From Pseudomonadota bacterium (GTDB taxonomy: Bacteria > Pseudomonadota > Alphaproteobacteria > Sphingomonadales > Sphingomonadaceae): a stretch of 64,000 bases of DNA. A program made the position numbers and the translations under genes. The stretch lies in NCBI GenBank assembly GCA_023389105.1, contig JAEWEY010000010.1, forward strand, positions 248,001 to 312,000, read 5' to 3'. The notes under the pieces were generated by a model. It saw only the letters and a list, made by a program, of their open reading frames with translations, was not told where the DNA came from and searched no databases. Shown here one piece after another: positions 58,525 through 64,000 of this stretch (position 1 is its first letter; each line of letters begins with the position of its first letter).

Positions 58525-59187
58525 ATGGTTCCCCTTTCGTTCGCAGGCGAAACGTTTCAGGCGACGCCCTCCGGCGCGCTCTTCTGGCCGTCGCAACAGG
58601 CGTTGCTGGTCGCCGACCTGCACCTCGAAAAGGCGAGCTGGTTCGCGCGCTTTGGGCAGTTCCTGCCGCCCTATGATTCGCACGCGACGCTGACCGCACT
58701 CGCCACCGAAGTCGATCAGACCGGCGCGACGCGGCTCTATTGCCTGGGTGACAGTTTTCATGATCGCTTCGGCTGCGATCGCCTGCCTGACGATGCGCGC
58801 GCGCTGCTGACGGGCCTGACTGCGCGCCTTGATTGGACTTGGATCGTCGGCAACCACGATCCCGGCTTCGCCGACCACTGCGGTGGCCGGATCGAAGACG
58901 AGGTCGAGATTTGTGGCGTCATCCTTCGCCACGAAGCGGTGCTGGGCGAAACACGGCCCGAACTATCCGGCCACTTCCATCCCAAGCTGCGGCTACAATT
59001 GCGCGGACGCCGCGTCTCGCGCCGCTGCTTCGTGCGCTCGGCGACAAAGATCATCATGCCGGCCTTTGGTTCGCTGACCGGCGGGCTCGATGCCCACCAT
59101 CCGGAAATCATGAAATCGGTCGGCGGCAACGCCGCGGCGCTCGTGCCGGTGTCGGACCGGCTGCTGCATTTTCCGCTCGCCGCCTAG
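58525..59187 (+). CDS. pdeM: PdeM, ligase-associated DNA damage response endonuclease
   Basis: 220-residue calcineurin-like metallophosphoesterase. VADLHLEKASWFARFGQFLP is the PdeM signature with the metal-binding Asp and His. LGDSFHD, VGNHDPG and GHFHPK supply the other metal ligands. PdeM belongs to the LigD-like/Lhr-associated DNA repair set (LigC-Exo-Lhr); these partners are not in the window. The gene follows rpoZ but has a hairpin in place of a ribosome site. Its TAG shares CTAG with the convergent small gene. Confidence 0.9.
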   Translation: MVPLSFAGETFQATPSGALFWPSQQALLVADLHLEKASWFARFGQFLPPYDSHATLTALATEVDQTGATRLYCLGDSFHDRFGCDRLPDDARALLTGLTARLDWTWIVGNHDPGFADHCGGRIEDEVEICGVILRHEAVLGETRPELSGHFHPKLRLQLRGRRVSRRCFVRSATKIIMPAFGSLTGGLDAHHPEIMKSVGGNAAALVPVSDRLLHFPLAA

Positions 59188-59414
59188 GCCGGCCGCACCT
59201 CGATCGCCATCGCTCCCGTTGGCGATAGCACTAGCCGCGCCGTCGATAGCCGCCGCTTGCCGAACGTCGCCGCCTGCAGCTCATTGCGCGCGGCGTGCCG
59301 GTCGAACTTGAAGCCCTGCGCTTCCGCGGCCTGCTTCAACCGGTCGAGATGCGTGTCGAGATCGGCGATCCCCTCGTCGGGGTCGAAGCGCATCGTTTCT
59401 TCAAGATCGTGCAT
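59184..59414 (-). CDS. Small protein resembling the N-terminus of aminodeoxychorismate lyase (PabC) domain
   Basis: 76-residue reading frame. DLEETMRFDPDEGIADLDTH, then DRLKQAAEAQGFKFDRHAAR and LQAATFGKRR, looks like the first 75 residues of the class IV aminotransferase (PabC) domain in PabB-PabC fusion proteins of related bacteria. It stops at AIEVRPA, well before the PLP lysine, so it cannot be an active lyase. An in-frame TGA lies just upstream of the ATG, so no PabB part is attached. It may be a pseudogene relic or a small stand-alone protein. Recognition is from memory of family sequences. Confidence 0.6.
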   Translation of the reverse strand: MHDLEETMRFDPDEGIADLDTHLDRLKQAAEAQGFKFDRHAARNELQAATFGKRRLSTARLVLSPTGAMAIEVRPA

Positions 59415-59508
59415 CGTGCGCCTTCATCGTCGGCGGACGGACAAACGGCAAGCCCCGATTCCACGCGCTGCATTGCGCGCCGCCGCCGCGCTTCCTACAC
59501 CTCGCTGC

Positions 59509-60765
59509 ATGAAGAAAGCCCTGCTCGTCGCCGCCGCGATCGCCGCCATTGCCGCGCCCGCTTCCGCTCAGTCCATCAATCCCAAGGTTCAGGCGCGGAT
59601 CGACCGTATCCTCAAGACGACGCCGCTCATCGACGGTCACAACGACATCGCCGAGCAACTGGCCGAAAATTACCAGCGCGACATCACGGGCCTCGCCAGT
59701 GGAACCGACCAGCGGAAGCCGCGGGCGCTGATGACCGACATGGCGCGCCTTCACGCCGGCCGCGTCGGCGGCCAGTTCTGGTCGGTCTACATTGACGGCT
59801 CGATCACCGGCGACGCCGCGATCCGCGAAACGCTGCAGGAGATCGACATCGTCAAGCGGATGATCGCCGCGTACCCCAACGATCTAGAGCAGGCCTACAC
59901 CGCCGACGACGTCATCCGCATTCATAAGAAGGGCAAGGTCGCCTCGCTGATCGGCATCGAGGGTGGGCGTCAGATTGGCGGCTCGCTCGCCGCCCTGCGC
60001 CAGTTCTACAACCTCGGCGCGCGATACATGACGCTGACCCACAACCAGACCACCGAGTGGGCCGACGCGGCAACCGACGAGCCCAAGTACGACGGGCTCA
60101 GCCCGTTCGGCGTCGAGGTCGTGCATGAGATGAACCGCATCGGCATGCTGGTCGACCTCAGCCACGTCGCGCCGGCGACGATGAAGGACGCCATCGCCGC
60201 CAGCAAGGCGCCGGTCATCTTCTCTCACTCGTCGGCGCGCGCGCTCGTCGATCACCCGCGAAACGTGCCCGACGATGTCCTGCAGCTGCTGCCCGCGAAC
60301 GGCGGCGTGGTCATGGTCAACTGGGTGCCCGGCTTCATCTCCGACGCGGTCTACAAATGGGGCGCGGACCAGAGCGCCGAGGAAGCACGCCTGAAATCGC
60401 TCAATCGAGCCAGCAAGGACGCAGTCGCGGCCGGGCTCAAGGCCTGGGAGGCCGCCCACCCGCGCCCCGACACCGACGTCCGCATCGTCGCCGACCATAT
60501 TGAGCATGTCGCCAAGGTCGCCGGCTACGACCATGTCGGCATCGGCGCGGACCTCGACGGCATTCCCTATGCGCCGACGGGCCTTGGCGGCGTCGAGACC
60601 TATCCCCTCGTCTTCGCCGAGCTGATCAAGCGCGGCTGGTCCGACGCCAATCTCGCCAAGCTCGCCGGCGGCAATGTCCTGCGGGCATTGCGCGGCGCCG
60701 AAAAAGTCGCGGCGTCGATGAAGAACGAGCCCGCCGCGCTGTCGGATCTCGACAAGGGCAAGTGA
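59509..60765 (+). CDS. Membrane dipeptidase (M19 renal dipeptidase family), exported
   Basis: 418-residue zinc dipeptidase with a signal peptide (LLVAAAIAAIAAPASAQ, cleavage near residue 21). The frame is open upstream, but ATG 59509 gives the signal. Zinc ligands: His-x-Asp in PLIDGHNDIAEQL, Glu in GIEGGRQIGG, His in DLSHVAPATMKDA and His in SHSSARAL. GADLDGIPYAP is near the C-terminus. It would cleave dipeptides, possibly D-amino-acid or peptidoglycan-derived, in the periplasm. It overlaps the next gene if that starts at GTG 60762. Confidence 0.92.
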   Translation: MKKALLVAAAIAAIAAPASAQSINPKVQARIDRILKTTPLIDGHNDIAEQLAENYQRDITGLASGTDQRKPRALMTDMARLHAGRVGGQFWSVYIDGSITGDAAIRETLQEIDIVKRMIAAYPNDLEQAYTADDVIRIHKKGKVASLIGIEGGRQIGGSLAALRQFYNLGARYMTLTHNQTTEWADAATDEPKYDGLSPFGVEVVHEMNRIGMLVDLSHVAPATMKDAIAASKAPVIFSHSSARALVDHPRNVPDDVLQLLPANGGVVMVNWVPGFISDAVYKWGADQSAEEARLKSLNRASKDAVAAGLKAWEAAHPRPDTDVRIVADHIEHVAKVAGYDHVGIGADLDGIPYAPTGLGGVETYPLVFAELIKRGWSDANLAKLAGGNVLRALRGAEKVAASMKNEPAALSDLDKGK

Positions 60766-61433
60766 GCGTCGAGGGAATGACCGACCGCCCGCTGAAGGCG
60801 ACCATCATCCCGGTCACGCCGCTGCAGCAGAATTGCACGCTGCTGTGGTGCACCGCGACCATGCGCGGCGCCTTCTGCGATCCGGGCGGCGACCTGCACC
60901 TCCTCAAGGCGGCGGCGCAGCAACATGGCGTGACGGTCGAGAAGATCCTGCTCACCCACGGCCACATCGACCATTGCGGCAGCGCCGCCATCCTCTCCGA
61001 AGAGCTTGGCGTTGAGATCGAAGGCCCGCACGAGGCCGACCGTTACTGGATCGACCGCCTCGCCGAGGACGGCGCGAAATACGGTGTCCCCGGCCGCCCG
61101 TTCGAATCGAACCGCTGGCTGGTCGACGGCGACCAGGTGACCGTCGGCAACCTCACCCTCGACGTCCGCCACTGCCCGGGCCACACCCCCGGCCACGTCG
61201 TCTTCCACCACCCCGAATCGAACCTGGCGCTGGTCGGCGACGTCCTGTTCAAAGGCTCGGTCGGCCGCTGGGACTTTCCCCACGGTAACCAGCAGGACCT
61301 GCTCCGGTCCATCACCACGCGCCTGTGGCCGATGGGCGACGAGACCGCCTTCGTCCCCGGCCACGGCCAGATGTCCACCTTCGGCTACGAACGCGCGACC
61401 AACCCCTACGTGGGCGATTACGTGTCGCGATAA
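60762..61433 (+). CDS. MBL-fold hydrolase, glyoxalase II-like
   Basis: 223-residue metallo-beta-lactamase fold protein. The metal motif LTHGHIDHCG (HxHxDH) is near residue 67, then HCPGHTPGHVVFHH, GDVLF with the bridging Asp, and VPGHG near the C-terminus. Similar to YcbL-type hydroxyacylglutathione hydrolases. Start is GTG 60762 within GTGA overlap, or ATG 60777. Substrate is uncertain; a thioester is likely. Confidence 0.87.
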   Translation: MSVEGMTDRPLKATIIPVTPLQQNCTLLWCTATMRGAFCDPGGDLHLLKAAAQQHGVTVEKILLTHGHIDHCGSAAILSEELGVEIEGPHEADRYWIDRLAEDGAKYGVPGRPFESNRWLVDGDQVTVGNLTLDVRHCPGHTPGHVVFHHPESNLALVGDVLFKGSVGRWDFPHGNQQDLLRSITTRLWPMGDETAFVPGHGQMSTFGYERATNPYVGDYVSR

Positions 61434-61446
61434 TCAGACAGTCATC

Positions 61447-62238
61447 TCAGTTTGCGGCGAAGAACGAGCTTCCGCTTTTCCAGAGCATGTAAGCCGCAAC
61501 GACGAAGATCAGCCCTGCGAAGATCGCCGTCAGACGGCCTCCGCCCGACAATCGCTTGGCTGCTCGCGTGCCGAGGAAACTGCCGAGGAAGCCACCGGCC
61601 ACGAAGACGAGCGCAAGCGGCCAGTCGACCAGGCCCGAAAGCGCATAATTGGCCGCCGTCGTAAGTCCGAACGCAGTGACGGCGACCAGCGAAGACCCGA
61701 CAGCGTTGATCATCGGCATGCCGGTGGCAGCGATGAGGCCGGGGACGATCAGGAAGCCGCCGCCAATTCCGAAGAAGCCGGAAAACAACCCCGCACTGAA
61801 GCCGTAGCCAACCAGTTTGGCCGCGTTCTCGCGACCAAGCTTCACGCCGGCGTCGCCCTGATGAGAGCGTCGTCTCAACATCAGCGCGCCGACAAGGATC
61901 ATCACCAGCGCGAACAGGAAGAGAAGCTTTTGCCCGTCGAACGCTTTGCCCAACGTGGACCCGATCGCCGCGCCCCCAATTCCGGCGACTGCGAAGACCA
62001 CGGCGCAGCGCCATTTGACGTTGCCGATACGGTGATGGCTCGCGACGCCAAGCGCCGCATTCGCCGCTACCGCGAAGGCACTCGTTCCGATCGCGATATG
62101 CGGTTGAGGCACTCGGACGAGGTATACGATGAGCGGCACAGCAAGAATGGATCCGCCACCACCGACCAGTCCGAGAACGAAGCCGACCAGCGAGCCCGAA
62201 AAGGCGCCAAGCAGATACTGGATCGGCTCGAGCGCCAT
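61447..62238 (-). CDS. TauE/SafE family sulfite/sulfur-compound exporter
   Basis: 263-residue membrane protein with about eight helices. GLVGGGGSILAVPLIVYLVR near residue 24 and FGIGGGFLIVPGLIAATGMP in the second half are the paired TauE/SafE signatures. It is the last gene of a sulfur-oxidation operon and overlaps the upstream DUF442 gene by 1 base (TGATG). It likely exports sulfite made by persulfide oxidation. Confidence 0.92.
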   Translation of the reverse strand: MALEPIQYLLGAFSGSLVGFVLGLVGGGGSILAVPLIVYLVRVPQPHIAIGTSAFAVAANAALGVASHHRIGNVKWRCAVVFAVAGIGGAAIGSTLGKAFDGQKLLFLFALVMILVGALMLRRRSHQGDAGVKLGRENAAKLVGYGFSAGLFSGFFGIGGGFLIVPGLIAATGMPMINAVGSSLVAVTAFGLTTAANYALSGLVDWPLALVFVAGGFLGSFLGTRAAKRLSGGGRLTAIFAGLIFVVAAYMLWKSGSSFFAAN

Positions 62239-62666
62239 CAGCGCGCTGCCGCCTGCTGTTCTAGACGCGGCCGAAGCCCGCTGAGGTCATAGCCAGCGTC
62301 TCGCGCCCGCTCGACGATCTCGTCGGTGGACATCTTGCCCGCCTGGGCCAGCGCCCACATCATCGTTGAACGCGTGCCGGTCCGGCAGAAGGCCAGCACT
62401 GGTCCGGGCCCGCTATCGACGGCGTCGCAAAACGCCCGCACGTCGTCCTCGCCGATTTGCGAAGCCACGACGGGAATGTGCACATAGCGCATTCCGAGTT
62501 CCCGCGCGGCGGCCTCGATTTCGGCTGAGCTCGGCTGGCTGGGCTCCTCGCCGTCGGGACGGTTATTGATAACCGTCCCGAACATCCCGGCGACCTCCTT
62601 GAGCCCTGGCGGAGGCACGAAAGGCGCAACGGACAACCGCTCGGTAAGCTTCCTGATATCGGTCAT
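62238..62666 (-). CDS. TIGR01244/DUF442 family sulfur transferase or phosphatase-like (Blh N-domain)
   Basis: 142-residue protein of the 'beta-lactamase hydrolase-like' N-domain family. The P-loop VLAFCRTGTRSTMMWALAQ is a Cys-x5-Arg motif as in dual-specificity phosphatases and rhodanese-like proteins. ATG 62666 has an AGGAG upstream; the frame is open to 63254 but that part belongs to another gene. It is coupled to YeeE-type genes by ATGA. In BigR-type operons this domain is joined to a persulfide dioxygenase; here it is separate. Persulfide handling is the likely role. Confidence 0.87.
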   Translation of the reverse strand: MTDIRKLTERLSVAPFVPPPGLKEVAGMFGTVINNRPDGEEPSQPSSAEIEAAARELGMRYVHIPVVASQIGEDDVRAFCDAVDSGPGPVLAFCRTGTRSTMMWALAQAGKMSTDEIVERARDAGYDLSGLRPRLEQQAAAR

Positions 62667-63115
62667 TTCGACGCTCCTGCCCTTTGCAATGAATGCTCGT
62701 CGCGGAATCCCGCGTAGAATTGATGGAGCCACATGCCCGCGATCATGGCCCCGACGAACAGCCAGCTTTGCCAATGACCAAACACCAGTCCGGCAATTGC
62801 CGGGCCCGGGCAGAGGCCGACGAGTCCCCAGCCAAGGCCGAACACGGCTGCGCCCGCGAGCAGCCGGCCTTCGACCTCGCGATTCTGAGGGATGCAGAAT
62901 TCGGCGGCCAGGAGCGGCTTCTTCATCCGTCGCACGATCGCGTAGGCCAGTGCCGACGGTGCCAGCGCGGCCACGAGAACGAACGCGAGCGTCGGATCCC
63001 AGGCGCCGGCAATATCGAGGAAGCCAAGCACCCGTGCCGGATCGACCATCCCGGACAGTGCCAGCCCGGCGCCGAACAGCATCCCCACGCTCAGGCCTGG
63101 AAGTACGTGCCGCAT
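62663..63115 (-). CDS. YeeE/YedE family membrane protein (DUF6691 type)
   Basis: 150-residue membrane protein with about four helices. GMLFGAGLALSGMVDPARVL near the N-terminus and WGLVGLCPGPAIAGLVFG near residue 98 are the family motifs; the Cys in GLCPGP is the conserved thiol thought to handle thiosulfate or persulfide. The ATG at 63115 overlaps the upstream gene as TGATG. It forms a pair with the next YeeE half. Confidence 0.9.
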   Translation of the reverse strand: MRHVLPGLSVGMLFGAGLALSGMVDPARVLGFLDIAGAWDPTLAFVLVAALAPSALAYAIVRRMKKPLLAAEFCIPQNREVEGRLLAGAAVFGLGWGLVGLCPGPAIAGLVFGHWQSWLFVGAMIAGMWLHQFYAGFRDEHSLQRAGASK

Positions 63116-63546
63116 CAGCTTGCTGCCAACAGGTGCCGGAGGACGAACACGGTTGTGAAACCTGCGACCATGAACGTGCCCGTTGCGGCCAGCGATCGCG
63201 GCGAAAGCCGCGCGATACCGCACACGCCGTGACCGCTCGTGCAGCCATTGCCAAGGCGCGTTCCGAAGCCGACCAGTAGCCCGGCCCCGATCAGCAGCGG
63301 CGCCGAGGAGTTGATTTCGATGGCCGGCGCACCGAGCGTTCGCGCGATCAGCAACGCGCCGAGCGGCAAACCAGCTATAAAGCCCGCAGCCTGGAGCCAT
63401 GGCGGTCCGCGATCCGCGATCCGCACCGCCGCCGCCGCCATTCCGCTGACGCCGGCAATGCGTCCCGACAGGATCAGAAGCAGTCCCGCGGCGCTGCCGA
63501 TGAGAAGGCCCCCGGCAGTGGCGGAGATGATGCTTGTGCTCGTCAT
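63115..63546 (-). CDS. YeeE/YedE family sulfur transporter half
   Basis: 143-residue membrane protein with about four helices. GLLVGFGTRLGNGCTSGHGV near residue 95 is the YeeE signature with the conserved Cys, followed by GIARLSPRSLAATGTF. It pairs with the following YeeE-type protein to give the two halves seen fused in YeeE of other bacteria. Encoded between the persulfide dioxygenase-like gene and its partner, so it likely moves reduced sulfur compounds. Confidence 0.9.
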   Translation of the reverse strand: MTSTSIISATAGGLLIGSAAGLLLILSGRIAGVSGMAAAAVRIADRGPPWLQAAGFIAGLPLGALLIARTLGAPAIEINSSAPLLIGAGLLVGFGTRLGNGCTSGHGVCGIARLSPRSLAATGTFMVAGFTTVFVLRHLLAAS

Positions 63547-63556
63547 CCGCGCTTCC

Positions 63557-64000
63557 TCAGAACAGGTTGAGCGGCAGCTTCAGATAGCGCGTGCCATTGG
63601 GCTCCGGCTCCGGCAGATGCCCTGCGTTGATGTTCACCTGCAGCGACGGCAGGATCAGCCTCGGCATCGACAGCGTCGCATCCCGCTCGGTACGCATCTT
63701 CACGAAGTCGTCTTCGCTGACCCCGTCGTGCAAATGCACATTCCCGGCCCGCTCAGCGACCACCGTCGTTTCCCATACATATCCGTCGCGGTTCGGTGCC
63801 TTATAGTCATGGCACAGGAACACCCGCGTTTCGTCCGGCAAGCTCAGCAGCCGACGGACCGACCGATAGAGCTTGCGCGCGTCGCCGCCAGGAAAGTCGG
63901 CCCGCGCCGACCCGTAGTCCGGCATGAACATCGTATCGCCGACGAAGACTGCATCGCCGATCACGAAGGCAATGTCCGCGGGCGTGTGGCCCGGCACGTG
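63557..64000 (-). CDS. MBL-fold persulfide dioxygenase-like protein (partial)
   Basis: C-terminal 147 residues of an ETHE1/Blh-like metallo-beta-lactamase protein; the 5' end lies beyond the window. VPGHTPADIAF holds one metal His, FVGDTMFMPDYGSARADFPG holds the bridging Asp. FLCHDYKAPNRDGYVWETTV follows, then a tail ending RYLKLPLNLF, as in BigR-operon Blh proteins. Expected to oxidise persulfides to sulfite. It is the first visible gene of the sulfur operon. Confidence 0.88.
   Translation of the reverse strand, partial: HVPGHTPADIAFVIGDAVFVGDTMFMPDYGSARADFPGGDARKLYRSVRRLLSLPDETRVFLCHDYKAPNRDGYVWETTVVAERAGNVHLHDGVSEDDFVKMRTERDATLSMPRLILPSLQVNINAGHLPEPEPNGTRYLKLPLNLF

Overview
The window looks like chromosome from a sphingomonad (Alphaproteobacteria, Sphingomonadales). 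It has high GC and a full Entner-Doudoroff operon in the order zwf-edd-glk-eda. It also carries CarD, MgtE, PdeM, a CDC48-type AAA ATPase and two large TonB-dependent receptors (TBDRs), and genes are packed with ATGA or TGATG overlaps. I see no rRNA, CRISPR array, insertion sequence or prophage. One tRNA gene, tRNA-Phe(GAA), is present.

Layout. 1-4.3 kb: quinone oxidoreductase, infA, maf, an RNase E/G-family gene, yacG, tRNA-Phe and a D-serine dehydratase/D-threonine aldolase-like gene, all plus strand. 4.3-7.6 kb: sucC, an NTF2-like protein and etfBA, minus strand. 7.7-14.5 kb: dinB, carD, then zwf-edd-glk-eda. 14.5-29.7 kb: an alpha-glucan (starch/maltodextrin) locus. Its minus-strand operon reads TBDR, tryptophan-halogenase-like flavoprotein, two GH13 enzymes, GH31, a second halogenase-like protein and an esterase. 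A LacI regulator and an FHS-family sugar transporter complete it. 29.9-34.3 kb: three tandem MFS transporters of different subfamilies. 34.3-45.7 kb: a second glycan locus with GH3, LacI, a GH144/PF10091 glucanase, a GH43-like protein with a discoidin domain, a third halogenase-like protein and an Oar-like TBDR. 46-48.5 kb: three tandem GIN-domain (DUF2807) proteins. 48.5-51 kb: a CADD-family protein, DUF1489 and mgtE. 51-61.4 kb: cyclophilin, SDR, CDC48 ATPase, a split MFS transporter, a SAM methyltransferase, phospholipase D, rpoZ, pdeM, a fragment resembling aminodeoxychorismate lyase, M19 dipeptidase and an MBL hydrolase. 61.4-64 kb: a sulfide/persulfide detoxification operon cut by the window end.

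How it works together. The glycan loci import oligosaccharides through TBDRs, cut them in the periplasm and move sugars in by MFS carriers. The Glk/Zwf/Edd/Eda operon nearby would burn the glucose. The sequence ATGTAACCGGTTACAT occurs as a perfect palindrome at two promoters of the second locus. A degenerate copy sits in the divergent transporter promoter, overlapping a site that resembles the repeats in front of the first LacI gene. This suggests two LacI regulons meeting at one promoter.

Most interesting signals: (1) a CADD-type protein that keeps the tyrosine, lysine and metal ligands of the self-sacrificing p-aminobenzoate synthase of Chlamydia, with a 76-residue fragment of the normal PabC-type lyase 10 kb away; (2) three flavin halogenase homologues embedded in sugar-uptake operons, one with an altered active-site serine; (3) three tandem GIN proteins apparently sorted to three different places, the first with eleven GSGD repeats and no signal peptide; (4) genes with no normal start codon (ATT beside the tRNA, CTG in the SDR gene); (5) nearly all convergent gene pairs meeting tail to tail with overlapping stop codons.
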